The notes: generated by a model from the sequence alone, not told the origin. A stretch of 64,000 nucleotides of DNA from Stereocaulon alpinum (GCA_018257865.1 JAEUBA010000060.1:62001-126000), one strand, 5' to 3'; shown: positions 34,067-46,000, counted from the stretch's first letter. Program-made: numbers and translations.

Positions 34067-34653
34067 CTATAAGAATATTCCAATGACACCGCCAAGGACG
34101 ATGAGCAAGCCAACGTCTTCCTTCGATATCTTCCTTGCTGACGCCTTTCCAGAGAATGGAGAAGGAGAGGCATGCGCTGTCGGTCTCAGGCTACCGGTCG
34201 CCCAGAGACTGTGATTTGATTGCTTCAAACCTGATGACTGACTTGCCGTTGGAGCTGAGCCAGTCAAACCACGGTATCCAGGCCAAGATGAGCCTGCGGG
34301 CATGAAAGAGTCTAACTGAGTCCCGACCGACGGTCCTGCCTCTGATGGTTGCGTGATTGCAGGTGTGGGCCTAATGCGACCACCAGATGCACTTGATACG
34401 ACCGCTGCCGTTGCTCTTCCTGGAGTCGCAATGGGATCTGTGCTGGATGGCGTTTTTGCACTGTTGACCGGCGCTTGTACATAAGCATTGATGTTCGTTG
34501 AGTTCCATGATATATCGATGTCGATATTGATGGTCTCTAGGATTTCGTCCGCACGACTGAGAAAAACACATTAGCTTGTCCGCTGTGGGTTCGGAATACT
34601 CACATCGCAATGATGCATAGCATCAACAGCGTGAAATGCTTTAGTCTTTTCAT
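34067..34653 (-). CDS. Small secreted or GPI-anchored type protein, 179 aa
   Basis: Exon 34653-34604 and exon 34556-34067 are joined by a 47-nt intron (donor GTGAGT, branch GCTAATG, acceptor TCAG), phase two. The N-terminus MKRLKHFTLLMLCIIAI is a signal peptide with a likely cleavage near RADEI. The middle is Ser/Thr/Pro rich, suited to O-glycosylation. The C-terminus ends in a hydrophobic run, EDVGLLIVLGGVIGIFL, with no charged tail, as in GPI-anchored surface proteins. No enzyme domain. Confidence 0.65.
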
Positions 34654-35061
34654 GTTCGCGGTGCAGTGAACCGGTGCAGCGAGGAGAATCATACTCTTTA
34701 TTGATCACATAAGTCCAGCACCCGTTTTGGATCCGCAGCGCCTATTATGGATGCCCCTTCTGAGGAGCACATTTTGGATCTAAATGCAGCCAGAATTAAT
34801 CCCGCCGATAACCCGCCAAAGCCGGCGCCCATGGGAGCACAAATTGGCTGGCTTGCTCTTTTCATTATCTATAAGTACCCCTTTTGTGTTCCCGTGTTTC
34901 TGTACATTCCATTCTGATAGAGATTCAAAGCTCCGTCGGCCAAATAGTATATTTCGTCACTGGAAATCGTTTGATTCGAAACACGTTAGCAGCCAAAATC
35001 AGTTGACCTGATTACAAGACCAATCCACAGCCGTTGACCCTATTCTACAACTTCCTTAGCC
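34654..35061. promoter_or_regulatory. Divergent promoter region
   Basis: The secreted-protein gene (minus) and the J-domain gene (plus) start from this 408-bp gap. It contains fragments of the dispersed CATCC/CCAGAA minisatellite motif (about 34725-34800). Confidence 0.4.
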
Positions 35062-37188
35062 ATGAGCTCAAGACCCCCGAACAACGATAGTGTCCAATAC
35101 CCTACCCTCCCAAGCACATCAGGTACCTCGGCCGGAGCCCCCAATGGCAATGCGGTCACGAACAGTGGTGCACAAGGTTCGGTGAATGATGCATCAGGCG
35201 GAAATACAAACAATAATGCAAGTGGCACCTCCAACAATGCCGCGAGTGGAAGTTCCAATTCTACCGCAAATCAAGAGTCCAATCAAAACCCCGCTACCAC
35301 GCGACAAACAAGATCGTCTGGGCGAGGGGCGAAAGTCGCCCTCGAATCACTTGGTCCAATCGAAGAGTTAAGCCAAAGCCAACTTCGTGAGCAACAACAT
35401 TATGAGATCGATCGAATCATTGATGGTAGCCCGGATGAGGCGCTTGGACAATTTCATCATGCAGACAAAGCTGCAATGACACAAGTCTACAAGCAACTTT
35501 CTGCTCTTACCCATCCTGATAAGCAGCCTGCAGAATGGAAGGAAAAGGCCAACCAGGCGCAGCAAAGTAAGCAAGAACCCTAAATCAAAAGCAGGCAAAC
35601 TGACCATAATATAGTTTTAAACAATGCCCGAGATAAATTTGACCTGTCCATTGTCGCACCGGAGGAAATAGAGAGGCCCAAGAAATCACATAAAACATTT
35701 TGGGACACAACACCCTTCGTAGGAAGCGTCCGCCGGCTGCAGATCGACCCCTCCAATCAGAAAGCGCTCGCCTTTGTCGAAAAGGTCAATAGTGACATCG
35801 AAGCCCACAATAAAGAGAAAGGTTATAATCCAGGTCGCGGAAGATTTCCTCTAAAGTACCTCCAAGACAAGTACCAGAGTACGCAAGCACTGAGGACGAC
35901 ATACAAAGAAACGACCGATCCTGAACGGAAAAAGGAGCTGGCCGCCATTTTTGAGGCTCTCTGTGTCGCAACGCAGGAATTCTGCGAGGATCATGGCTTA
36001 CCTGAGACATGGGCTTGGCAATATGCTGATATCAATAAAGAGCCTTCATGGCTTTCAGAAGCCGAGGAGCCCCAGTCTGATTCTGCTACTGATACTGGTA
36101 ATGGTGGTGGCACCGAATCTGGCACTGGCAATGCTAATGGTACTGGTAATGGTTCTGGGATTGAGCCAAGCACTGGAAATAGTGGCACTGAATCAGGCAC
36201 TGGCAATGCTAATGGTACTGGTGCTGGTTCCGGTTCTGGCAATGGCGAGGATACGGAAATGAGTAATACAGGAGACCCATCTGCCGGAACAGGATCTGCT
36301 AATAATGGCGATACGGGGATAACTGGAGCCTTGGACAAACTTACTCTGGACGGCGAGCCGATCAAATCCAAACGTCAAGTTTTTAAGACTTTCCAGTTTC
36401 TAGTCGAGGAGAAGTCGGGTTTGCACGTGTGGAAGTCGGCGCAATTGTGTGGCGATCTGAAACCTGAGGATATCCCATCCGTTGGGAAGCCGACAAAGGA
36501 ATTCATTGCCCAACACAAACACCGGTACAAGAGCATGCGTTGGATCGCTATGTCGGTTGACGACGCCATAACATCGGGGGCTGGTCAATATCCTCGTATA
36601 TCTGTTATGGTAGAATGGCTGGGAGACCTGGAAGACACTCTTCTGTCGCGAAGTGATCTCATCAAGATAGCTGGCCAGGCACGGGTTGATCAAGATCTCT
36701 CAAATCATCTGCCGTACCGCAAAATGATCGAATTCGAAGGACGAAAAGTTTTTATAATGTTACAAACAGAAGCTGGACTTTTTAATGGAGAAATGAAGGC
36801 AATGCAGCGAATTAAGAATGATCAATTCAAAGCGGCAAAAGCGGCTCAATTTACTGTCGGCCAAGCAGGATTTTCTCAACCAGGAATCGTTCAACCAGGA
36901 TTAGCTCAGCCAGGGGTCACTCAAACAGGAGTCGCTCAACCAGGATTCGTTCAACTAGGTGTCACTCAACCAGGATTTGTGCAGCCAGGCGTCGCTCAAC
37001 CAGCAGTGAGCCAGCCAGCGGTTCCTCAAGCAGGAGTTACCCAGCCAGGATTCACCCAACCAGGAGCTGGTCAGCCAACTCAAGCTGACATGATCCCGTC
37101 CTCCGCAGTCCAAGCAATGATAGCCAGCGCGGTCCAACAGGCTATTCAACAATATCAACGACAATCGACACCGGCCGTAGCTGCGTAG
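35062..37188 (+). CDS. J-domain-like protein with QPG repeats, 692 aa
   Basis: Exon 35062-35566 and exon 35615-37188 are joined by a 48-nt intron (donor GTAAGC, acceptor ATAG). Residues 1-100 are low-complexity Asn/Ser/Gly. Residues about 108-180 look like a J domain with the HPD tripeptide at 151-153 (QLSALTHPDKQPAEWKEKAN, then ILNNARDKF). A middle helical part follows (YQSTQALRTTYKETTD), then a Gly/Asn/Thr linker, a second globular part (VFKTFQFLVEEKSGLHVWKS) and a C-terminal run of about 15 short repeats of the type AQPGVTQPGF. It may recruit an Hsp70. The two low-complexity tracts should be length-variable between isolates. Confidence 0.75.
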
Positions 37189-38454
37189 AAAACAGGATGC
37201 AGCAGAAGGGGATTGGAAACAGCGATTCCTCAGCCAATGAGAAAATAATCAACGGAAGAAAATCATCAATATCCGACATCAGCAGCTCCAAGATCGATAC
37301 CAATACCAACATCAAACCTCATCAACATCCATTCCGTAACTGTCAAAATCAGGGAGAATAAAACAGAGAGCCATTCGGCTTTGACGCTCGTTAGGAGCGC
37401 TCTACAAGCGTTCCGTCATACCACACTGTCATTTACGCTTTATAACAACGCCTCGCGGCTCTTGTCAGTCTCTTCCGAGCGAAATTTTCTGGCGAACACT
37501 ATCTCTTATTTAGTGTTTGGTATTTAGCGTTAAACGCTTATTAAAAATTGTCTGTCATTACTACACCTTAGCTTGATATTGTAGAAATATTTTTCCAGTA
37601 AGACTGTGCCTCCGCTTGCTTAATATGATCTGACGTGGACCATTCCTCAACTATCAATACCGAAAATAAAAGTCCCCTTACTACAAACCCATCATCGTAA
37701 GTTAGCCAAGACCGGTCAAGTGTCTAGATGTGAAATCAATAAGGAGATCCCCATCTCAATTCTCGAGCAGAGAGAGCGGGGTTGGGAGTGAGATTGGGGA
37801 GCCAGGCATGGCTGCGTAAGCCAAGAATGGAGCAGGGTAGGTAGAAGTGGATCGGGGGAGCCAGAAGTGGAACGGGGGAGTCAGAAATAGATTGGGGGAG
37901 CCGGAAATGGAGCCGGGGAGCCAGAAGCGGAGCAGGGGAGTCAGAAATGGATTGGGGAATCAGAAACCGAGCAGAGGAGTCAGAAGATTGGGGGAACCAG
38001 AAGTGGCTTGCATGTAACTAGTATCCACCTTATAGACTACTAGCAAGACTAGAGTAGTGGGAGCCTACATATCATCGTCGTCATCATCATCATCATCATC
38101 GGCGGAGCCAAGAGTGGAGGGGCGGGTATCTATTTTCGGGATTTCTGGAACGGATAATCTAATTAGTCGGTTGGTAGATTCTTACATACCATCACTAACC
38201 ATATATCCAAACCCAGCCTTGAGAGATTTTCAGGTCGCCTAAGAGGATGATTAGGCAGCTGAAGTTCTTTGAATGGAAGGCTCGAGAATTCCCAGCGTGG
38301 TACGCAAACTTAGTCTCATCGAAAGTCAGTAGGTTATTGCATGCATGTGATGCAGATTTTGGAAGTCAGACGCAAAGCTCTGCCAACTGGCTACAACAGT
38401 ATCTACCACATCTATACCTAGACTTGCTTGCTTATAAATAGGTGCAAAGACTCC
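37189..38454. other. Gene-free, repeat-bearing
   Basis: No supported gene. AT-rich at 37440-37640, then a tandem repeat at 37797-38008 and a CAT/TCA triplet run near 38080-38100. Confidence 0.45.
37797..38008. repeat. Minisatellite, about 20-bp units
   Basis: Around nine units of GGGGGAGCCAGAAGTGGAAC and variants (GTCAGAAATGGATT, GCCAGAAGCGGAGC). Same family as the 25.5-kb array on the opposite strand. Confidence 0.85.
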
Positions 38455-39217
38455 CTATCCGAGGTACTCTTCCATGGAGGTGCAAGCTAGCTCCGATTTT
38501 ACCTGATCCAGAGCTGTGAAAATCTTGTTCATTTCTCTGCAGTATCTGTCTGCATTGCTCTTTGACTCCTCAGCTATCAGCTTCCACTCACCTATGTGCT
38601 TCTCGAGTTTTCCATTGTCCATCTGCAGCTGCTGGATGGTGACTTTCAGCTCACCAGCTTCCAATTCAGCTGCTCGTCTCCTTTCCGACTCTGTAGAAAC
38701 CCGACATTCCCATTTGCTAATTTCGCGAGTTAATTTGACATTGTCCTGGTGTAGGTCGTCAATCTTTGCCACAAAACTGACTTCCGGTCTGGGAAATTCT
38801 AGAAACTTATTAGGCAGTCAGCTGATCGTCGAATTGACGAGAACGAGCAGCGCGTACAGACTCTTCCCCATCCTGTACCCGGGGTTCTGATTGAAACGGG
38901 GCCTTCCAGATAGCTATAAACGATTTATCGACACCATCACACAAATCCTTGAGCTGGCCAATCGAAAGATCACTTAGATTTTTCGAGAACAGGTACTCCT
39001 TTTCGTCCAGTTTTTCCCACGTATAAGGGTCATCCGCGTTGGTTTTGAGCCGCACCTGCGACATTTCTATCACGATTCCGAGCCTTCTATCTTTGCTCGT
39101 GTCAGTAACGGCTGACTACAGAAGATGACGGCTCTTACAAATATGCGCTGATAGTTTCTCTCTGCATTTCTTGTTCCACTCCGTTCGCTTTACATTATTG
39201 GGTCGACGAGAGGCCAT
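38455..39217 (-). CDS. Hypothetical coiled-coil protein, 220 aa, three exons
   Basis: Exons 39217-39139, 39090-38858 and 38805-38455; introns 39138-39091 (48 nt, donor GTAAGA) and 38857-38806 (52 nt, donor GTACGC, branch GCTGAC). Both keep frame. The N-terminus is basic (MASRRPNNVKRTEWNKKCRE). The middle is a small globular part (LSDLSIGQLKDLCDGVDKSF). The C-terminal 110 residues are a long coiled coil (DLHQDNVKLTREISKWECRV, QLQMDNGKLEKHIGEWK). No family recognised; a structural or partner-binding role is likely. Confidence 0.65.
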
Positions 39218-39716
39218 TTTTTCTTTGGATCGTTTGGAGAGTGAATTGATCAGAATTCCCAAAGGAGTTATCAGCTATTATTTCAGTGAACTTGATGTCA
39301 TCATTCAAAGAATCTGGGCATGAACAGAAGCTGGATTGGACGACAAAAGCTGGATTGGAGGTCAGAAGCTTTTGACTCTTCGTGGGGCTCCAGATCTGGC
39401 ACCCTCTCTTGGGGAGCCAAAATTGGAGCCCCAAATCGAAGGAACGGAGGTGAAAATCTGGACACCTGCGTTGATTGGAGGTTTTTTTCAATCCATGCCA
39501 AAGTCATCCTATTGTCACGAGCTGACTGTAGGCTGTGGAGACCTGCTCCAAAAGTACAGTCTTAGGGCCATCATCTCGTTGATGCGCAATAAATGGACCT
39601 GGGATTCGAGCGACGGCGGCCTCCGAATTTAGCCAGGACACAAAGTATTATACGCATTTAACCTGGTTACGAAATAGCTAAGGCAGAAATTATCTGAGGT
39701 TTCCCCTCTTTCCACT
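39218..39716. other. Intergenic with scattered minisatellite motif
   Basis: Contains AGCTGGATTGGACGAC and related units at about 39325-39480 belonging to the dispersed CCAGAAGTGGAT family. No supported gene. Confidence 0.45.
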
Positions 39717-40454
39717 TCACAACCACCACCCATTCTTTCCCGTTGCACCTATGTGACGCAAAGATCTCGCGTTGAATCCGATCTTTTGAAAGTAATAATC
39801 CGATGGGTGTTCCGCACGCATGTCGGATTGTGACAAGATGAGACAGCATATATTATCCACCTGAGATAGTCGCTTTGCTTTTCCATTAATGCCAGCAATC
39901 TCATTATATTCAAGTCGTCCGAGCGCATGATTACGATGCTGCCAGAACAGATACCTTCCTTCTGGATGGCCGCTACTAGTAGAAAACAATTTTTTCAAGT
40001 CTGGTAGGATCAAAACCTCTGGATCATTGAGGACAGCCTCAACATTGACGACTAGCCCACAGCTAATGCGGACTTCTTTGGTAGCCTCATCGAAGTTGTG
40101 CGGTTTAAGACAGGAGAAGAACAACTGACGTAGTTCCTCACTCCAAGTGGTGAAATCTCCCGATATATCACCAGGCTGAAGTATCAGATAATTCTCCTTA
40201 CCTCCCTTTCTCTGGGAACCGTGGTAGCACTTTTCTAGGTTATAGCCTATTAGAACGGGGTTGATGTGTCGGTGCTCTGCTTCGTCGAGCTATTCCTGAC
40301 TTTGGAATATTAAGTCCCATACTCGTGCATGCTTGTGCTGTGCTGAACGAAGCCGAAAATGAAAGATCAGGGATGCGTTTAGAGCGGATAGCGATGATAA
40401 ATTCTGTGCGATAATGTCCTATACCTCTTGGGCCGGTTTATTCGAGAAAGGCAT
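39717..40454 (-). pseudogene. Unknown gene with one or two in-frame TAGs
   Basis: From an ATG at 40454 one frame runs 245 codons to 39717: MPFSNKPAQEV, HKHARVWDLIFQSQE, HINPVLIGYNLEKCYHGSQR, NYLILQPGDISGDFTTWSEE and FWQHRNHALGRLEYNEIAG. TAG stops occur at 40421-40419 and 40292-40290. The first could be spliced out with an 87-nt intron (GTATAG to CACAG, branch CTAAAC) that keeps frame; the second cannot. Both could be former CAG (Gln). Family not recognised. Confidence 0.6.
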
Positions 40455-40858
40455 TGAAGTTGAAACTATTAGGATGAGTCGTAGATAGATAAGTCGAATG
40501 AGGCTGTAACGCAAAGGGGGGTCGCTTCGAATTTATATGCATTATCAACAATTAATGCGAGTGGGTAGCCAATAATGGATACCCCAGCCGGAAGTCGATG
40601 CTATATCTAGAAGTAGGTACCCCAGCCAGAAGTTGGTACTGTAAATATATTATGTGTGTAGACGAGAGGCTTGAGTGGTCGACAAATGCAACATGCTCAA
40701 TTTTTCTATCTCATTAGGCCTGGTCAGAACCGGGGCTACGAAATCTCTCATCCCGCTCTATAGGTCGATGAAGCACACCTTCGGCTCTAAATTACTTAAA
40801 GGGCTGTGGTAGTCTCGTGTAGCTAAATTTCTGATTGCGAATGCGGAACCATCTCGTG
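40455..40858. other. Intergenic
   Basis: No supported gene. Two units of the dispersed minisatellite (CCCCAGCCGGAAGTCGATGC, CCCCAGCCAGAAGTTGGTAC) at about 40580-40640. Confidence 0.45.
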
Positions 40859-43800
40859 CTATGATGGGGGAATAGCAGGCTGCGAAATGGACTCGTTGAG
40901 CAGTCTCGGGTCGATTGATATAGGAAGGTTGGCGATGACTGACGACGCCGGCGTCGTGTCATCGAGTGCGGTCTCGTCCGAGGTCCAATTAATTGACGAA
41001 AGCGGGCTTTCAGAGCCTGTGAAAGATGCTGCGGACGAACTTCGCTTCTCCTGATTTACTACCGAGTCGATCGAAGGAAGAGAGTAACTTTGACTGAGGC
41101 TATTTTTATCTTCCAGTCTCACTGGTCTAGTACGAACGATAATGTCGAGTGGCTCGAACATTGGCGAGTCTATTGTTTTATTGATATGCTTGTAAGAACT
41201 TTCCCCGTTCAGGAGGTCACAACGGTACTCCAGCTTGACGTTCGCGCCGGCAAAAGCCCTCACATTCAGAGAAGACTGACGTGTTAGGCGGCGCCTTTTG
41301 ATCGGATCGAGCTTGATGCGCTCAACGCAGTGTACATCCTGACAGTGACACTGAAGATCTTGAATCGAGTCGAAAGAAAGTGCACAGCGTGGATCAGGAC
41401 ATGGGACTACCTTGCATTCACCCGTTTCCATGGATCGGTTGTACCTGTCTTCGAAATGCCAGAAATGTTCTTGCAGGTGCTCTTTCCAGCTCTGTTTAAC
41501 GAGGAACTGATGGAAACGTTTCGTTGGTGAGAGCTTCAAATCGAAGAGACAGAAGAGACACTGCCCAGCAGTAGCAAGGGTCCGGCGGAAGACAAGTGGA
41601 TTGCATTGAACTGGGAGCGTCTCGAGGTCGGTGAGATGGCGTTGACAGTGCTCAAACCATCCGGTCCCACTGGTGATCCATTCGTCGCACTGAAAACAGA
41701 GCTCGGCAAAGCCGTATTTCCTTTCAAGGTCGCCCTTGTGGCAACGGTAAATATGTTCCCACCTATCGCCCATACTGATGCTGTAGAATCGAAGGGTGGT
41801 TAGCCAGTCCGCAACAACTGAGCATTTGGGAAATTAGAAAGGAGAAGCAGACGAACCGATCCATATCCCTCGCACATTGGGGTACAGGGCAACGACCGTT
41901 TGCAGGCCGCAAGCTTGGACGATAGGCTACCCGCGGATTTTCTTTGCACAATGTGATCATATCCTGAAGTGCGCTGCGGCCCTGCATACTGCGGAGGGGA
42001 ACGTTGAGGAAGAGCAAAGACGCCAGCCGATCACGTGGCGGATCCAAACGGCGAATCCGGTTGAAGTAGCTTGGCAGACTTGCGACTTGAGGTGCTTCAT
42101 CCTCCGTGGTTGAGGCAATCTTGCGTGGTTGAATCTGCTGCCATTTGCTGAGCTCCTCGGACACGAGCTGGCGTTTTCGCCAATACAGTTCCTCTCGTCG
42201 AGCCCGAGCTGGCTGGGCTTTATCTTCTAACGTGATGCCCCGAAGCTTCTCCCCCACTATTTCGATCTCCTTGTTGATGGAGACGAAGTCGGCACAATTA
42301 TCCAGGTTGGCTTCGACCTTTGCGGGTAGCGATTGCAACAGCTGAGGATGGTGATGGAGCGATAGCCCGCGAAATCCTTCAAGATGGACGGTGCAGCGTT
42401 TTTTGTTCCAGTAACTTGCCATCCCGTCCACAGTGCTCAGCTCAGGCGCGTATAAGCCAAAGAAAGTATCTGCGTTGTTATGGCCGGCGAATTTCATCCT
42501 TTCGGCGATTGAGTAACCATTATCTTTAGCCAAGTCAGCGTGTCTCAATGGTCGTGTTTCGTCCTTAGAACGTACCATCGGCTTTGACGAGGGCTTCTCT
42601 TCGAATATTATGTATCCTAATATTTTCCTCGTACCCGGCGCGATGCCCCAGATCCACTGTCCGATTACTGAACGAGCCCGCTCCATGAATCTTTCCTGTA
42701 GGTCCATTCGCAGATACTATCTGGAAAAAAGGTACACGAAGCATGTCCTTTTTGATTCGAAGATGGTGTAAGGACCCATCCGCAGGTGGTGGAATCGCCT
42801 CGATCTCTTCGAAAGACCCATAGTCCTGGAAGGCATCATCCGCTAGGGCGATGGCTATCAAAGGTAGCACTGGGTTCGCAAATAGCGGCTCTATATCCTC
42901 ATATATGCCATGCTGTGGCCTAGAATTATATTATAATAGTTAGCAAGGATTGCTCTTAACCATGATCCCGAAGATTTGGACAGTAAAGTAACCTTTTATG
43001 CGGTGTTTCCGAAAAGCCTTTGGCGTCTCTTATGACTCGCACACCAATTTCCGCCTCTCCCTTTTCATTCTTGAAGATAACGAAGTCGATCGTCTGCTCG
43101 CAGCGTAAGCGCGATGCTCGACTGCTTTCTTGGTCGGCAGTGCCTTATAGGATCAGTCCACTCACCTTATATAGTAGTCCACGGCCGGAGCCTCTGCGCA
43201 TGTTGGATTCGAAATACTCGCCCACTCGCGCCGACGAATAGATGAAAAGTATGTAGGCAGCGTGATCCTGGACGAGGATCCGTCTATGTCGGTATTGATG
43301 CCAATCCTTCATCTACATGTGTTTGATCACGATAACGAAGTGGTTCACTGTCATGAAGTGCCGAGTTCGCCGAGTCGTTGAAAGGTTGAATTTCTTGCGT
43401 AGCTCGGTTTGTATGTACTAGTAAGATTATCAGCCCCTGCAGGTAGAGAGGAGGAGCAAATCGGAGGTCGGGTACGAACAAAAAATGTAGACTCCGACAC
43501 GTCAGGAGGAATCTTGTCGTTGCCAGGCCGCCGTTTCCAACCGGCACCAAAGTCTGTCCATTTCTGAAGTATGTAGTATATAGATGGTTCCTTCTCACCG
43601 GCACAGCAGCCGCGCACAACACCCTCTATGAAGTGCTTTGTCGTTTTCAAATGGTGGGGGCTTGCGCCAGGGTTTCTCCTCTCATATCTGTTCCAGCAAA
43701 ACGAGACACAGTCAGTGAGAATTTTGCAGGACTTCGTAGCAATAGGGAGAGACGTGGAGACCTACTCGTCCCAAAGGACCAGCATTCGGTTATAGTTGAC

Positions 43801-43926
43801 TTCAGTACCGGACTCGATGTGCTTGGAGACCGTATCGCCATCGATATCGGCGTTATTTAGAGACTTATGGCCATTTGATTCCGCATCATCAAAGAACTGC
43901 GCCGCAGTCCTCTTCTTCTTCACCAT
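40859..43926 (-). pseudogene. DUF3435 tyrosine recombinase (captain-like), two in-frame TAGs
   Basis: Six exons: 43926-43480, 43417-43166, 43093-42993, 42919-42576, 42523-41857 and 41780-40859. All five introns (51-76 nt) have GT-AG ends and every phase fits, giving 911 codons. N-terminal SAM-like region: FFDDAESNGHKSLNN, KHFIEGVVRG, GAGWKRR. The catalytic region keeps box-I Arg (SSARVGEYFES), HxxR (IRIHNIRREAL), the later His (KFAGHNN) and the nucleophile Tyr (FFGLYAPELSTVDG). The C-terminal exon has Cys/His fingers (WEHIYRCHKGDL, CFQCDEW, CLFCLFD, CPDPRCALSF). TAGs lie at codon 55 (43764-43762) and codon 184 (43315-43313). DUF3435 enzymes cut and rejoin DNA; those at the 5' end of Starships mobilise the whole element. 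The stops imply it is now inactive unless they are sequencing errors. Confidence 0.85.
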
Positions 43927-44269
43927 TGGAGACGAGGTAAAGGGGGGGAGTGTAGCTAGACAAAACTACCCTAGACACTGGGGCGTATACAGCGAAGAGA
44001 GAAACAGAGAGGGATATGCAGACTAGATATAAGATGACAACGTCTACAATGAGGCGCTTGGTACACTGACGGGTTACTGCAGGACGCAGGCAACTAGAAG
44101 TGAAGGTAAAGAGCAAGAGGAAAAGAGCAAGAGGGCAAGAGCAGAAGATAACATGGTGGGCACTCGGTGGAGCCATAACCGGCTCCTCTCTGATCAGCAT
44201 CCAAAACAGGCTAACTGGACGCTTTCGTTTAAACTTGTAAGAACGCAACAGCAGCTAAAGAGTAGGAAG
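43927..44269. other. Upstream region of the recombinase
   Basis: No supported gene. If this is a Starship edge, the element's 5' terminal repeat and target duplication should lie here or just to the right; I could not identify them. Confidence 0.35.
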
Positions 44270-44702
44270 TGGCTGAGGGGGAGCACGGGGGAGCAGAGAG
44301 GGAGCACGAGGGAGCAACGAGGGAGCAGGGGAGAGCAGCGAGGGAGCATGGGGGAGCAGAGGGAGAGCACATCGACCAAACGGGCGTTAGCGGGGGAGCA
44401 AAGCGGCGTCACCTTAGTCAGCGACCGATCACGTGTTGGCCTGGGTTCGGGGATGCTATATATATATATATTTCCCCCGAACCCAGGCCAACACGTGATC
44501 GGTCGCTAACTAAGGTGCCGCCGCTTTGCTCCCCCGCTACCGCCTGTTTCATTAACATGCTCTCCCTTTGCTCCCTCTTGCTCCCTCACTGCTGCCCTCT
44601 GCTCCCTCGTTGCTCCCTCTAAAGCGGCTTTGCTCCCTTTCCCGATCCAAAACGGCAACCCCAAATCCCAAGTTCGGGGTGTATATAATATATATATATA
44701 TC
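44270..44702. repeat. Palindromic repeat element with minisatellite arms
   Basis: The left side carries tandem GGGGGAGCAGAG-type units, the right side the complementary TGCTCCCTC units. The centre is an inverted repeat, 44387-44452 against 44475-44540, about 66 bp per arm with a few mismatches (core ACGTGTTGGCCTGGGTTCGG). The loop (44453-44474) is almost pure TA. The right side ends with AGTTCGGGGTGTATATAA, also found at 53.1 and 55.9 kb. Confidence 0.85.
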
Positions 44703-45000
44703 CATAACTTAACACACCGCTCAAGTGTCACCATCGAGCTTTTCATCCACTCAATCCCAAGCAAGCCAAGCATCACAGGAACATTGCTCACTGCATTACT
44801 CAACAACCGCTTAATCCTCACCATCAGCACCAGTGTTGGGTCTGTCTGAAACGATCAAGTTCAAGCAAGTAAAGCAACACACAGACAAGAGTCGACACTC
44901 TTCTACATTCTCATCATCAGCGCCAGTCTCGAGGCCTTCATCCGATCAGTCTCAAACAAGCAGAGTATTGCACAGACATTGAGATTCCAGAACAATAGAC

Positions 45001-46000
45001 ATGGCATTCACGTCAGGCTCCATCGTAAGAATGGCCCCTCACCTTCGAGTCCTTGCTCCTCCAAAGCCAAGACGTCACTCATCCCTTCAAAGACTGAGTC
45101 ACGGATCCTGCTACTGCCAAAAAATCTCAGAAGTCACTAGTCCGGTTTCAACGCGACCTGAATGAGGAGCTCAAGAAGGCCTATCCAATTTCTTTAAGAC
45201 CCTACGAAAAGGTCAACGTCCTGATAATGTGCTGGGCGGCCAAAGACCAAGTAAATGCCGCTGATATGGAGACGCTCAGAGATTTTCTCACCTCCGAATT
45301 TCAGTACTCTGTCCAGGTGTTTCACATTCTACGCGATGCCTTCGACTGCTAAGCCTCAGCCAACTTGAAGCCTCTGCACCAAAGGCTGTTTGAATCGGGT
45401 CAGGGCGCGGACGAGAACACACTGACAGTTGTGTATTATTCGGGACATGCTTGGTTGAAACCGGATTGGACGAAGGCATTTCGAAAAGACCTTGTGATTC
45501 ATCCGACCACCGCAATCCAGGTACAGCCAGGGTTCGACCCAGATACCACAACTTTCGGACTGAGCTACAGCAATATCATCAAGCGTCTTGACCGTACACC
45601 TGGCGAGATCTTTCATGTTCTTGAATGCTGCAAAGGCGGAGGAGCAGCTCTAAATTCCGAGTGCTCCGAACTCATGTCAGCCAGCGCGGCCAATCCAAAG
45701 TATTCGGCTGACGGCACACCCGCAGCTGCCAACTATGGAAATTCATTCATGGACGCGATAAAAGTCTGGAGACGGAGCAGACAATATCTGACGGAAGAAG
45801 CCGGTGAATTTCAACGCATGGGCATGTCGGCGAGCTTCCAGGAAGAGCTGATGAGTAAGACGATGGAGGGCATGCGACGAAGTAGGGGTTTGAAATTCTG
45901 GGTATTGCTGAAATCTGAGGAAAAGTGGGATTTCTTGTGGGATCTAGATTCGCGGGTGAAGAGGAGCAAGATGGCGCAGTTGAGGATGCAAGTGCAGTGA
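45001..46000 (+). CDS. Caspase-like peptidase, possible in-frame stop
   Basis: Exon 45001-45024 (MAFTSGSI) joins 45131-46000 across a 106-nt intron (donor GTAAGA, acceptor TCAG). The fold pattern is caspase-like: a first strand EKVNVLIMCWAA, the catalytic His in TLTVVYYSGHA and the catalytic Cys in FHVLECCKGGGA. A TAA at 45350-45352 interrupts the frame before the His. It sits in TGCTAAGCCTCAG, which looks like a branch site and acceptor, so a 42- or 54-nt intron with donor GTGTTT would keep frame; alternatively the gene is broken. The substrate is unknown. It lies tail to tail with an NLR 477 bp away. Confidence 0.65.

Noticed and set aside
37797..38008. Regular repeats that might be a CRISPR array
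   Set aside because: There are no unique spacers of constant size, and the genome is eukaryotic; it is a minisatellite.
40419..40421. Reading the first TAG of the 40.4-kb gene as certain nonsense
   Set aside because: An 87-nt in-phase intron could remove it; only the TAG at 40292-40290 is treated as firm.
44453..44474. TA-rich stretch as a TATA promoter
   Set aside because: It is the loop of a long inverted repeat and no gene starts next to it.
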